Part shown: positions 12,225 to 25,017 of the stretch, piece by piece
Numbering within the stretch: the stretch's first letter is position 1
Layout: every line of letters starts with the position of its first letter
From: Toxoplasma gondii ME49
Lineage: Eukaryota; Apicomplexa; Conoidasida; Eucoccidiorida; Sarcocystidae
DNA: 64,000 bases
Assembly: GCF_000006565.2 (NCBI RefSeq)
Contig: NC_031479.1
Coordinates: forward strand, 2,940,289-3,004,288
Direction of reading: 5' to 3'
The notes under the pieces: generated by a model
Told to the model about the DNA's origin: nothing
What the model saw: the letters and a program-made list of their open reading frames with translations, nothing else
The model's database searches: none
Position numbers and translations under genes: made by a program

Positions 12225-15200
12225 ATGTCAACACACAGTCTTTCAGCGATGCCGCCGCCACCTCCTGGTCCCCTCCAACTAGCTGCTGCCCCCCAGAGCC
12301 GCAGACGAGGCAGGCGGCCAGAGGCACGACACGCCGCGTCTCCCGCTTCACTTCCCTCTTTTGCGCTTTGTCTCCCTGTCTCTTTGCCCCACCGCGCGTA
12401 CTGTCTCCGACACGTCTTCCTCGGCTGCCTCGGCCTCTTCGCTCTCTTATGGAACTCTGGCCAGCTGGCCTCTGCCCAACTCCGCATCCAGTCGCCTAAG
12501 CACCTCATCGAGGAACTGAAGGGCGCCGGAGCCTTCGAGGAGCAGGCGGGAGAAACCATTATCGGGTCCACTGCGTCCTTCGGCACTCCTGCATACGGAA
12601 CTGTCCTCAGGTAACCTCGCTGGCAAAGAAGATGGAGGCAGAGAGACGCACACAGAGAAGGAACGCGATACACAGAGAGAGAAAGAGAGGGAAAGAGAGG
12701 GAGACCGAAATAGATAGGCATGCGCAGAGAGCGAATGAGAAACGCACACATGCAGAGAGAAAGAAGTGAGAGAAGGTGCGAGAATGGAAGCAGTGCAGAG
12801 GACGGCGTAGGAAAGAAACATCAGGATGGCGCCTATCGAGGTATAGAGAGAGAATTGAAATGAGAATGTCAGAGAAAGAAGACGAGAGAACAGAATGCGA
12901 CGGAGAAGGAGATGGATCTGAGGATGAGCAAATGGACAGGAGCCAGTCCAAGAGGCGACCGATCCCCGCAGAACTGGCGTGACTTCTTAGCTACCCACGT
13001 AGTTCTGCCGTGTTTATGGACTTTCTGCATGTGGCCCGGGTGGCTGCATACAGTGGAGGGGAGAAAGGCGGTGGGATAGGGAAGAAGATATCAGAAGCGC
13101 TGTAGCAACGCCACTCGTTCTGTGTATCTGACTCTCCTCTAGGTAGGCTGAGATTTTCTTCTTTGTGCGTGAGAATGCTGCAGTCCATGTCTATTTTTGC
13201 TCTCGTTTTGCGCCCAGAGGAAAGGCATTCTATGTGCCCGACCCCGCGACAGAGCGCGTGGACAGCGGCAGTCACTGCACTCCAGCGTATTGCGAGAAAA
13301 TCAAGAACGAAGTGGATCAGTGGAAGAAATCAGAGGCGACAGGAGGACCCAGCAAGGTACGGCTAGAATCTCAGGAAGAGACCTCTCCGGTATTCTCCTC
13401 TTGGATGCTCTCTCCGTCTTGACTTCTCCCGTTCTATCTACCTGTATGTATGTGTTTCCATCTCTCTCGCTGTCGCTATCTAAATGGTCGGCCTGTCTCT
13501 CCATCTGTTTCCATCCAGCTCTATCAAATCTTCAGCTATCTCTCGTGTATATTTGTTTCTCTCTCGCACTCGCAGTGTAATGTCTCTGTATCCCTTGTTG
13601 TGAGTGTGGAGTCGCTGGTTGCTCTCCTCTCCTGCCTTTTGCCATATTACGATTGACGCATCCTCTCGTTTTATCTTGCCTTGCTCTTCCTCTCCCTTTC
13701 GCGTCCCCCCCTACCCTCCGTATTTATTACCCTCCCCTGGGTTGCAGATCGCGCCGTCGTTGCCTCTCTTCGTCTGGTGTCCCGCCGCCAGCGCTTTTTC
13801 TATGCGTTTTGCGGGCAGTCTTATCGATGTGGGACTTGTTGAGTAACTGGAGGAACGCTCTCCGTTCGCACATCTTAGATCTCCTGTTTTATCTCCTTTT
13901 TCAGGTTATTTTCTTTCTGGATCGCGGCATTTGCACCTTCGCGACGAAAGTGAGAATTGCACAAGCATGTGGAGCGGATGCAGCAGTCGTGGTCGATCGA
14001 GGCGTCTCTGGATGGAGTCGGTCTTATATTCGGTTCAATGTGATAATGAGCGACGATGGAACCGGGCAAGACATTAATATTCCTAGCGTCCTCATTTCGA
14101 GGGCAGACGGGCAATTAATTCTTGACGCCATCATCGCGGGTGCCGGCGATGAACCTGTTCTTCTCGAAATGGAATGGAACATTCCCAATAGATGGCCCGT
14201 CGCTGTCGAGTTCTGGACAGATCCAGGCGAACGACAAAGTAAGTGCATCCTTACACAGGTTCGTAGGCGCATATATGTGTGAATGTGCGTTTCTCCATCC
14301 TTTTGTATAAATGTGCAGGTATATGTATCTATATTGATATGACTATATCTGCCTTTCTATGTCTACCTGTCTGTATCTTTGTAACTATATGTATGCATAG
14401 GTGTCTATCCATATAAATATACCTTCTATATCTATCCATCTGTATCTATCTACTTCTATCTATACATGTTTACCCATATCCATTTTTAGCTCTATCCATA
14501 TCTACCGAGCTGTATTCATCTCTCTATATCTATCCATCCATTTCTGTCTGTTTCTATGTATATTGATGGATTTGTTATCGTATATTATATGCATATATAT
14601 ATATATATATATATTTGTATGAGTTCCTGTTAATCTGAAACTCTCTCTATCCATCTGCATTTATTGATATAAAACTTTGTGTATCCCCGCGTATCGATAT
14701 ATCGGTATTTATATCTGCAGGCATGTGCAGGGATTCGCCTGTATCTTTGTTGTCTTTTTGTGTTTTTTCAGGCAGCGCGTTTCTGCAGCAGGTCGCGCCG
14801 CACATGTTAGAACTCGGTCCACATGTCCGGTTCAAGACGCTCTACTCGATTTTCGAGATCGAGGGGGGAAGCGGCGAACTTTGTCTCACCAAGGGTCTCT
14901 ACAAACAGTTTCCGCAGGCGTACTGCGCTTTCGACCCTGCTGCGCAGTCCGTAGCCCACACTGGTGAGAGCTGTAGAAAGACAGAGAAACAGATAGAAGT
15001 GGAAGAAAAGGGAAGAAAGAGGGAGGAAAGAGGAAGGACGTGAAGGAACATGGAAGAGAAAACCAGGCAAAGAAAGTGACAGAAAAAGAAAGAAAGAGAA
15101 GGAAACTGAAAGTAACAGAAAGAAGAGCAAGAGAATTAGGAGCAAGAGAGAGGAAAGCAAGAGCACGAAGAGGACGTGGAACTGAAGGTGTAGGGAGGTG

Positions 15201-18200
15201 AGGAAAGCAACGTAGGAGGAGCGCGAAGGAGAAGAACGAGCACGAGCAGAAAAAGAAGAAGACGAAGGGCGAGAAGAAGGAAGACGAGAAAGCGACGTAG
15301 AGGGTGATTCAAGAAAGTGAGGAAACCGCCGACGAAGAGAACGAATTTAAAGCGGAGGACAAGCAAGTGCGTTTGGGGTTGATATAGGGAACAAGGGCAA
15401 CTCAGTGGAATGTGAGTCAAAGCGTTGAGTGTCTTTTCTGGCAAAGGCAAATGGCGAGGGAACAGAAGCAATGCTTGAAAGTTTGGAGGGAGCGCAGGCG
15501 GAAGAAATGTGAATCCAGAGAAGGTCCGCGAGTAAATGATAGTCGAACAAGAACTCAGACAAAACCTTCGACCAAGTCGCGTCGTTCTCGCCGCTCACTT
15601 TTTTTTCTCCTTGTTTCCTCTGTCTTTCGCGTGCACTTGTTCACTCTCTACGTCTTGTTCCCTGCGTTTCTCTACGTCCACCTTTTGCGCCCGTCCCTTT
15701 CTCGTTGGTAACGCCGCCTCCTCGCGCCCAGCAGCTCTTTCGTCTCTTGTCTCGAATGCGTCTCAGACCGTACCTACTGGAGTCCTCAGTTTTGGCGGAA
15801 CGGCCGGTGATTGAGACTCGGTTGGTCGGCACAATCGAAGAAATACACCCTGTTTGTCTCTGGCGTCTTGGAAGTGTACGGTGGTCGGTCGTTTCGTGTC
15901 TACGCGTCCTCCCACAGTGTATGTGCACCCTACGCCCTCGGTGTCTCCTGACTCACAGGCAGCGAAGTCGTGGAGGAGGCGCTGCGAGAGGCTTGTCTCT
16001 ATCAGATCACCGCAACGTCTGCGAAGGATCTGCCTGACTCGGAGTTCTCCAAAGAGTTTTGGCAGTACCACATGCTCATGGCTGACCCGCAAAAAGGCTG
16101 CTTTTTCAACGGAGAAGTGAGCAGAAAAGGAACGGGGATTCGTGGACCAAGGTGTCGTGCATGCAGCGCCAGTGAGGTAACACCTGCAGCGAGACACCCT
16201 GCGATGTATTCGACAGCGGGAGTTCCAGGGGACATTTGAAAAAGCAAATAGAGGGATACCCGGGAAACTGTGTTTTCGTGACGCTCCGTCGTCTGGCGAT
16301 GGCCAAACAGCTGGAGAGGTTTCACTCAAGAGGCGCGAGAAGGAACCGGTTCGCGAATTGGAGAAGGACTCAGAACTTGCGAGCGTCATTTCCGTCTCTT
16401 TCATGCCCTGATGAAGTCGGGGGAGAAAGCACATCGAAATCAAGTCCGGCGCCGGCTCTTCCCTGTAGACAGCGTGGACAGCTAACACTGTGCTGGATTT
16501 CACTTGTCTGCGGCAGTCACGCAGAACCACCGGTGACTTGTGCAGTGCCACACATTCTCAGTTCAGTTGTGTAGTTACAATGCGTTGCATGCCGATTGGG
16601 GTTGACTGAATGCACCACCTGATTGAAAGGCTCTTCACAGAGGCTGCCGGGGAGGGAAACAGCTGAACACTCTCGTTCTCTGTCATGTCTCTTTTGCGGG
16701 AAGCGTCAACGGCTTCCCAATGAGGTTCAAAGTTCAGAGAGTATGTGGAACTCGTTGCAGAAAGCGGATGCATGTGTTGGGGAGTCAAGCGCCCGTTGCT
16801 GTCTTGCTGTCGTGTATCTGGTTCAGGGCCGACACGAGTGGGGGGAGAGTTGCTCCATGCGGTTGATGAGCGAAATTCTGTCTTCTGGACAAATGAAACT
16901 CTTGAAGGAATGCATCGATGGGCCGCAAGGGCGCCAGCTCCTCGACGTCTCAAAATCCAATCGAACCTGGGGACCGATCGCTCTCCGCGTCAACGGCGCG
17001 AGGTCAGTTGTGAATCTCCAGACTCACCGATTTTCTGCGCTTTCTAGAGCTTTCACACTCTGGAACCGCTGCAGATTTCTCCTTGTTTTCACAAAAGGCG
17101 CCACCTGCGTTTGAGGCGTCGGGGAGTTTCTCTTGATTCGATTCCTTCCGCTCTCGGTAGCTTAGAGCCGTTCGTCTCCCTCCCTCTCAGTTCAATGACC
17201 CTGTCGCTGTAGCTTCAAGTCGTTTGCACACCTTCTGAGTGCTCTCTCGTTTTGCTTCTGGGCTTCCGTGCATTCGGCGTTTGCCCTTCTTTGTTTCTGC
17301 GATCCTCGTGCATTCTTCGCTCTCCGCGGCAGCTCCGCTTGAGCCTTCTGCATGCGCTTTGTGGTCGTTGTTGACACAGCTTTTTTCTGGCTGCCTTTTC
17401 ACCTCACAGTCGGTCTTCTCTCCTTTTTCCTTCTTCGTCGCTTCTTCGCGATTATTTGGGCTCTCTATTGGATATGCACTCGCTTCAGGCGGCCGCTTCC
17501 TTCTTCATCTTCTTCGTCTCGTGTTTCGTTGCAAGGCAGTGTCTGGATCATCGGCCTCCCTCCAGTAGCAGAGATCATTCGGTTGCTCAAAGTCGTCAAT
17601 TCACGAGTTGTGCAGATTCGGCACACCTTCCATTGTGCATGCTACGCCTACTTTTTTGTGGCCGCTGGATGTGGGGGCGCGCTTGCTGCGCATGCAGTCG
17701 GGAAAGAGGCTCAGCTTATTCCTCCTTTTTCGCATCTTCCAGGTTTAGCGGCAATCTGGATGTCGAAACGGCCATGCGGGTGATCTGCGCCTCTACAAAG
17801 GACCCCAACACCGACCGATACCGCGCGCCGGAATGCGAGAAACTGATGATGTGAGGATCGATTCGCGGCAGGGAAAGCATCTCTCAGCCCCGACAGGTTT
17901 CTTTTTTGCTCTGCCAGGAGACGGACACTGAGTAAAGGGCGCTTTTTGTTGCTTCCGGGAACCTTGTGTGTCTCGCTGTTCAGAGACGCATGCATGCCAG
18001 CGGTTGACTGGTGGATTGTTTGCCACAGCTCCACTTCTGTCTTGCCTTTCTTCGTCTCCAACTCTCTTTGGTCTCTTCCTTCTTCTGTACGCCGCGTCTC
18101 GGCTGTCAGGGAAACCTCCTTCTGTTCAGTTGCTCCCCCTGCCTCTTCCGGATTGAAATGCCCCTCTCTGGTGCCTGCCGCCGTGTCTCTGCTTTTCGTT

Positions 18201-18874
18201 TCCTTCCCTTCTCGCGCGGACGTAGATCCCCCTGGCGTAGGTGGGAGATGAGGCGCCACCTGCTTGTCGAGGCACTCGTAGCTGAGTCTGTCGAAACACA
18301 GAGGCTGTTTAGGCAGAGACGCGGCACGTCGTGATTTCTTTGTGTTCATCTTTCTATACATCTTTTGAACTACCTATGTCTGTCTATCGGTGTCTCTCTG
18401 TCTCACGATCTGCATGCCTTCACACTTCTGTATAAATAAGTACACTCATAGATTTATGTGTGTCGATCTTATTGTGGACTCGTGGGTGGAGAGCTTGATG
18501 CTGAGCGTGTTCGCCACTTAACGTTTGCCTGAAGAGGGCGGCGGAGGACGTGCCTGTCGTCTTCTGTTAGGAAACAGGCGTTCTGTGCGTCACTGGCTTG
18601 TGCATACAGAGAAGTGCATAAAGAGGAGGCACCGTGGCTGCGAGATGCGCCCGACTGGCAGAACTTCTTCCTGGTTCTGCTCTTCCTGGGAATCATCGCT
18701 GCATGCGCGGTCGCGCTCTACTACAGGGTGGCGAAACAGCGACTGCTTCAGGAAGTGCGGCGGGAAGTGAATGCGGAGATCCAGCAGCAAATCCAACAGT
18801 ATTACGAAATGAACGAAGAACGGGCTCCGCCCGCAAGACGCGGCCTCGAGCGACAGCCTCTTGTCGTCCCCTGA
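12225..18874 (+). CDS. Vacuolar sorting receptor (VSR)-like PA-domain type I membrane protein
   Basis: Eight exons keep frame at every junction: 12225-12610, 13218-13356, 13905-14238, 14772-14963, 15959-16116, 16827-17002, 17743-17850, 18610-18874 (585 aa). A hydrophobic stretch near residues 80-105 is a likely signal anchor or peptide, so the true N terminus may be a later Met. The block ASFGTPAYGTVLRG (about residues 117-130) matches the start of plant VSR lumenal domains. The protease-associated domain follows, about residues 176-250 (FFLDRGICTFATKVRIAQ, then INIPSVLISRADG). Next come the VSR-type VAVEFWTD segment, LYKQFPQAYCAFDP, REACLYQ and MRVICASTKDP. The transmembrane helix is about 517-536, followed by a cytosolic tail of about 50 aa with YYEM (562-565), a YxxPhi sorting-signal candidate. 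Plant VSRs carry EGF-like repeats before the membrane; here the membrane helix follows almost at once. By family analogy the product sorts soluble cargo between Golgi and an endolysosomal compartment; the cargo is unknown. Confidence 0.85.
14340..14620. repeat. Degenerate TATC/TATA-rich intron tract with (AT)n core
   Basis: The intron after the PA-domain exon holds many imperfect TATCTATC/TATCCATC copies. It ends with an uninterrupted (AT)n run at about 14593-14614. No coding signal was seen. Confidence 0.7.
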
Positions 18875-18953
18875 ACACCCCACCTTCGCGGAGGACGCTT
18901 CGCTCCGGTGGACTCTCGGGTGTCTATACACTCGCGCTCTGTACGGCCTGTCA

Positions 18954-18967
18954 GGTGTATGTACACC
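18954..18967. repeat. Inverted repeat, ATGT loop
   Basis: GGTGTATGTACACC, five-base arms, in the 3' flank of the VSR-like gene. It sits amid several degenerate copies between 18915 and 19025. Confidence 0.6.
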
Positions 18968-20077
18968 CGAGACTTGTACGCCAGGGTGTCCTCTGAGTAT
19001 ACAGGTGTTTGCGGGTGTATGCGTTGTGCTGTGGACCTTCACAGGCGCACAAACACGGCTCTGGTTTCTTTCCGTTGTTTTGGGTTGTCTGGCAGTGGCC
19101 TATGTAAAAAAACGCATATAAACATGCTGCCGCACCCGGAACGTAGAGAGAGACACGCAGGTTCATACCTACGTCTGCAAATGCAGATATATAGACTCTC
19201 TCGCGTGTCTATATATGTACATCTTGAATCGGCATCTGTCCCTCTGACGCAGTGTGAAGATGGCTTTACAAATGCAGAAAGCAACAATCTATGCATGGAG
19301 AGGCTGCGGGCGGGAGAGGGGAAACGAAGCAACACATGGGAGACACAGTACGAGAGGGTGACTGCACCGTCGCCGTCGTGACTTCTTTAGAGAGAACAGA
19401 GGGAGAGGAGAATGCTGGACAACATGCGAAGAAGCCGGATGGGGTTCGCAGGGCGCCGAGATCCCAGAGCGAGACTGGACAGAATCCCGCGAAAGGAAGG
19501 ACAAAAGTGAAACGCAAGTGAAGAACGACAGACGAACGGTCCGCGCAGAAAGCTCAGAAGCAGCAACGGGCAGGAATGGCGAAGACGAATGATAACGTTA
19601 CCGTTCGGTTACGTCCAAACTGCCGGGATTTTTCTCGTTCGTTTGGCCTGCCTCGGCCTCCGCAAGGACCGGGGAGGATCAAACCGGACAAGACACTCAG
19701 GAGCGTTCTCCTCCTTGCGGGCCTGAGACGTCTCACCTCTTCACCTTGTGTCTGCTGTGCGGTGTATGTAGACTGAGATTCCCTCAAGCGGTGGATTTTT
19801 TTCTTCTTTTTCTGCGTCGCAAATCCAGTCTGCGGAAGCGCGTTCACACGCAGTGCTGATCAGGCCATGAAGAGGGGCAAGGCCTGCTTCGCGGCATCAG
19901 GGGACCGTTTTCTTGTTGGAGGTCAGACATCTTGTGTCTTGACCATTCCCGATTTCCGGTCTGTCCAGACGCTACCAAGGATTAACAGCCACATGTGACG
20001 CCGGCCACTCCAAACGAATATCCGCGATCATCGCGTGCACACACCCATGTCTACTTTTGTGTATCCATATATCTGTA

Positions 20078-20092
<15 letters not shown>

Positions 20093-20120
<28 letters not shown>
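20093..20120. repeat. (AT)n microsatellite
   Basis: Fourteen AT units without interruption in the intergenic region after the VSR-like gene. Confidence 0.9.
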
Positions 20121-20124
<4 letters not shown>

Positions 20125-21862
20125 TTTGGAGGTTTTTTTCTCACTGCTCTGTTCGGCTGCTTGTGCAAGGCCACTCACCTTGTCCCCCATTGTGAAGATG
20201 CGGCTGATCTTTTTTTCCAGTTCGGTGGATTTACCATTCGTGTTCACATGTGGGTTCCCTCGGCTGACGGCTCCGTTTCAAAACGCGCAACTCGGACCTT
20301 CGCACCTTCCCTTTTTTATGATGCATGCAGTTAAAGGACGCAACCGAATCTCTTTGAATGCGTTCCGGCTTCACAGCGCCCAAATATCGCAGTCACCCCG
20401 CCTCGCCCTCACAGGGCACAGGAAATCCAACACTCCCTGTGTTTCTCGGGAGTTCCATTGTCGTCGGATTTCTCGACGCGGCGCATGTACAGATGTGCGC
20501 AGCGCGGTACTTCGCCACGGTAGCTGCGTTTTTTGCGGCGTCTCCTCGCTCTTTTTTTCTTTTCCGGCGGACACAAAGCCACTGGCTGGGGCGTCGTGGG
20601 TAACGGACAAAAACTGCTAGCTGACAGCAACTCGTCAGGAAACCGAAGGAAGCGCATTCTGGACCGTCAACATACGAGCGTTGTATGAACATGCAGCACA
20701 CGCCTCCGCGCCAGGGGACACGATTCGAGTCGACAAGAGAGGCTGACGCGCAGAATCAGGGAGGAAATCGAGTCGCACTGACGCGAGCGTACAGATGGAC
20801 GTGGGTGCATGCGCAGGCAGCGAAGTGGAGCCGATTTAGACGGCCGCGAGGCGCCTGCCTGAGCAGACACGCATACCACTTTCGCACGGATGCACAAATT
20901 CGTGAATAACGTAGAATGCCATAGAGAACAAAGAAAGCCGGAAGCACTGGGGAGAGATGACGCGCCAATCGGCGTCTCGCGAAACGGAAGAACGCGTACA
21001 CCCACTCACACACACACGCGCGAACGAGGCGGGAGACGCTGCCTCTTGCGCCGTAACACCGGGTTGCTCGGCACCGGTTGTTTTCTTGGAAATTAGCGCT
21101 TCAGCAATCGCCTCCCAAGCGAGGCATTTGAGCGCAACAACCTCCTAACTCGCGCGCGCTTGGCGTTAGACAGCCACTTGAGGAAAGCGAGACTGCGGAG
21201 TACCCGGGTGTCTGCGGAGCGCCTTCAGACAGAAGGCGGTTCTAGGAAGCATAAAAGATGCTGCAAACGCTAATTTGTAAAGCGTTGATCTAATTAGCGC
21301 GTGGAGAGACAGGCAGGCATCCTGAAAGGTAGAGAAGCTGGATACCGTAACTGTTGCTTTTTCTAACTCGAGAGTCTGTCCACCGGTTTCCCCCACAAGT
21401 GCGAAGACAAACTTCTCGCGTGTTCTTGGGGAGTGTCTGCCCCGAGCAGGCTGAACCACCGGTTGAGATCTACAGTCCTATGTCTACCAATTCCTCTAGT
21501 TTCACTTTGAGTTTTGTGATCAGAGAGGGAATGCATTAGAGAGAGTGGAGTCGACGCGGCCACCAGGCTGTCTACTTCTGTGTTCGAAGCTGCCCAAGCA
21601 AAGGTCCGCGAACGGCTCTTGCTTCATCGACGCTCGCAGTCAGCCGCGAATACGCATCTCCCGTGGCAGTGAAAAAACAGGAGCTCAGGGCCTCGCGCCC
21701 CGATTTTGGATCTTAAAAAAACTTTCCACCGGCAACAGTCCTGCCGAAACAGAGTAGACAACAACGAACGCGGGAGACAGCGCGAGAATGGCGAAGCTTG
21801 ACACACATTCGCCTTCTCCAGACGAGGCGCGTGTGAGATGGTCAGATGCGTTTTGAATGTTC

Positions 21863-24800
21863 TCACACTGCATGCAGCATCGCGGAAAGCGGGGGACCTG
21901 AAGGAAAGCCGCGAGGAGACGTTGGAGGCGAGAGGGAAAGGGAAGAATCCGAGGAGAGAGAAGTACTCGGAATCGGCACAGGCGGCGAGCTCGCGCGATT
22001 CATTCCACGCCTTGTGTCCCTTGAGAAAAACCGCCGCGAAGAGAACGACTGTCGTTTCCTGCTGCCTGGCGGGTGGACGTGAGGCGCTTTTGAAGCCTTC
22101 GTTTCGGCTCTCACAGCCACATCGGAACCTAAAGAACTCGAAGAGAAAGGCACAGTCTCCTCGCCCCGTCCTGCTGGCTGCCCCCACCATTCCCCGCCAG
22201 GCGAGGCAGGCCTCGAAAGTAGAGACGGAGACGCAGCGCGCGACGGCAATCCGGAAAACGAGAAAGACGATGCCGACAGAGACGACGATGAAGAAGATGC
22301 AGCAGAAGCTGATACAGATGACGATGAAGACAATGACGACGAAGAAAATGAAGAGAAAACTCCCTTTCCGGATCTGGGATAAACTCTTTCACCAGACGAG
22401 GAGAACGACGACTGACGCGTATACCTGGCGGAAGCCTCTGTATGTCCTGCGGGGGTTTTGTCTGTCGGCTTGCGGTTTCCTCGGTCGCCGCCTCGTCCCG
22501 AATCACCGAAGGACTCGACGTCGGATGACTCCTCCTTTGTGTGTCGCTTCTGCGCTGCTGAGCCGTCAGTATCATGTTTATCGTCACCTCTGGTTCTAGG
22601 TCTTTTCTCCCCCCTCCTCCCTTTCCGTCTGCGATTCCTCGCCTCGAGCGTCTCCGTTGCCCCACACCTCTCTGCGCGTTGGTCCTCCCCTCCGCGCAAC
22701 TGCGGCGTCCGCGGAACTTCCTCATTGATATTCGACGCCTTGTTTTCCTCCCAGGCTCCAAGGCGCCTGGTCGCCTGCCGCGCCTTCTCCCGCCTTGGCG
22801 TGATGGCAGTAGCGCATGCAGTCGGAATCCCCGAAGACACCTCCGGCTTGCATTGAAATCGGCCTCTCTCGCGCTCGGTCGCCTCCAGCGGTTGCGCCCC
22901 CACAGCGTTTTCCTCCGTCACGCGTTCCTCGTCAGAACAGCGTGACGGCGCAAGGCGGGACCTGTCGGTCTGCATGCAGAGAAGCGGGTCTTCAGGGATC
23001 GCCGCGAGGCAGGGCAAGGCACTCAAGAGGGGGTACGAGGCGAGTTGGAAAATGGAGAGCGAGGCTGTGAGGCGCTCCGTGGGGTTCACAAAGAGGTTGA
23101 GAGTGGGGAAAAAATGGTCGATGAAGCGCTGGGTCCGGAGACAATCGGCAGGTCCGCCGTAGTGCTTCAGGAACTCTGTCGCGTACGCTGGGCTGTCGAA
23201 CTCGAGCTGCGCACCGCCGCTGGGGAGGAACTGGAGGCGTCGGCTCTTGAAGTGGAGAAGTCTCTGCAGGCGCTCGTTGAGAACGCCGGCGGCCTGCCGC
23301 TGTCCTCCCTCCCAGAGCGAGAAGGGCAGCCAGGACAGAAACACCCCCAGACAGGGGGGAGCGAGAGTCACGCCTGTCCCTCGAGCATCCTCTACTGGGA
23401 GACCCCCCGGAGTGACCAGCGCTGCGTCGTCCGAGGCAAGAGCTGCAGGCGCCATGATCACGTCCTCGAAGCCGCCGCGCCGCAGGCCTCGCCACGCGCG
23501 GCGCGCGACCGCGGTCGCATGCGGCAGGGCCTCAGAGGGCCACAAGGCCCGCGCCGGGACGCGAAAAGGAGACGCTGGGGCGCGACTGCGCTTGTCGGTT
23601 CGGTCAGCGCCAGCGCGCGGAAAGGCCTCCAGCGACGCGGAGAGAGACGAAAGCGCGAGGACGCACGCCAGGCAAATGTCGCACAGCCACTTAGGCGGCT
23701 GGTTAAGAGATCCGACGGCCTCCGTCGAGCCATAATAAGAGAGAAAGGCGTCGCGATGAGCCTCCCTGATAGGGCGACGCGAGAGCGAGACAGGAAGACA
23801 GAGACTGAGATCACGCCGACGTGGAAAAAAACAAGGAGGGAGAGGGAACTCAGAGAGAAAGAGAGGAGAGGAAGAGAGAGAGAGGGAGATACCGAGAGAC
23901 AGAGAAAGAGACGAACCCTGGAGAGAACAAGATGAGTCAAAGCGAGGGAAACAGAAACAGGGAGACACAGCGATAAAGACTCAAAGAACGAGACAACGAG
24001 AGAGGAACAAGACAGAAGAAAAGAGAAGTGAGAACGCCACAAAAGAGACGCGCGACGGCCACAGAAGAGCAGACAGCAGAAATGAAACTCCACGAGAGCA
24101 CTGCTTTCCTGCGTCCTTTCGAGATGGTGTTAAGTCTCTCCTGATATCGATGCTTCTATCTCTCTCTCTACATGTGCCTGCAACCTGCGTTCATGCGTCT
24201 CGAACTCAAATGCTGCGCGAGAATTTGGATTCAACGCGATTTGTCAGAGAATTTGATCGCTTTTGCGTGCCTCCTCCTTTCACCCCATGGGTCGACCCGC
24301 ACGCAACTCCAGCTTAAATACCCTATCATACGAATACTCAGTTTATCTTCCCAAAGGTCTAAAAACCTTCACATCATGCGTCTTGGGCTGTCCATATATA
24401 TATATATATATATATATATCTGGGTGTAGATCAACGCCTGAATTGCGCTTTTGGCGCCGACCTTGACCGCGCCTGTGTAGTTGTGCAGTATCTGGCTGCT
24501 CACCGCTTGATCGCGTGTTCATTTAGTGTCTCCGTTTCGGCATCTGAATCGTTTAAAAAACCTTTTCCAGCTTTGTCACATATGCGTGGGCCGCCACCAA
24601 AGATGCGTGGAGCTGTTCCTATTCCCTTTCACCTGCCTCCTGATACGTCACCTGTACCTCTCGCTCTGCCCGTCGTCTCCGCTCCTCCAGATCCATAAAT
24701 CCAAACGTCAAGACGCATGGACGAACAAATTGAGGGACACATGTAGAGGGGCGTCGGTGGTAGACAGACAGAGAATTCGATATGCAGGGAAAAACACACA

Positions 24801-25017
24801 GATCGATCTGCAGAGACAAGTAGCCACGTGGATCGATAGCCAGGTCAACGCATGCCACCGTCGTCGCATTCCTCCAACTTACGGAGGGTGGTGGAAAGAG
24901 CTCGACACACCCTTCTGCTTACGTGAAAAAGCCGACGAAGCATGCGAGGCCTGAGCCGCTCCGCAGCACGTACTGGATCCCGTTGAGTCGCAGCGTTGCC
25001 AGCTGTTTTCTTAGAAT
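21863..25017 (-). CDS. Unrecognised protein with hydrophobic segments and disordered C-terminal tail
   Basis: Two exons join in frame on the minus strand: 25017-24923 and 23765-21863. The first encodes a basic-hydrophobic stretch (ILRKQLATLRLNGIQYVL, then SGLACFVGFFT). The second continues with KWLCDICLACVLALSSLSAS, a likely membrane segment. It then has a conserved-looking block (about 23120-22960, QRFIDHFFPTLNLFVNPTER and FQLASYPLLSALPCL). About 350 residues of Ser/Arg/Glu-rich disorder follow, ending at the stop at 21863. The start codon is not resolved: at least one upstream exon is needed, and 25236-25105 is a candidate (GGIRPRPIWDLKL) whose donor is unclear. Clustered hydrophobic helices suggest an organelle or ER membrane protein. 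I considered peroxin- and TMEM135-like families and could not confirm either. Function is unknown. Confidence 0.55.
24394..24419. repeat. (AT)n microsatellite in an intron
   Basis: Uninterrupted AT units lie in the intron between the two resolved exons of the minus-strand membrane-protein gene. Confidence 0.9.

Larger units (their letters stand above)
18875..21862. other. Intergenic region between two converging genes
   Basis: About 3 kb between the stop of the VSR-like gene (plus) and the stop of the membrane-protein gene (minus). It holds short open frames only. From 18915 to 19025 there is a cluster of GTGT...ACAC inverted-repeat words, including one at 18954-18967. Both 3' UTRs and polyadenylation regions should lie here. 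Confidence 0.5.

Noticed and set aside
11561..12499. A 312-codon plus-strand open frame
   Set aside because: It overlaps the VSR-like first exon in another frame, has no ATG-proximal conserved block, and reads as Ser/Arg/Leu-rich chance sequence.
19576..19776. A 66-codon plus-strand frame starting MAKTNDN
   Set aside because: The start context is good, but there is no splice, domain or conservation evidence. It lies in a 3' flanking region.
21863..25017. Assignment of the membrane protein to PEX11, PEX16 or TMEM135 families
   Set aside because: The hydrophobic segments are suggestive, but no diagnostic motif of any of these families could be recognised by eye.
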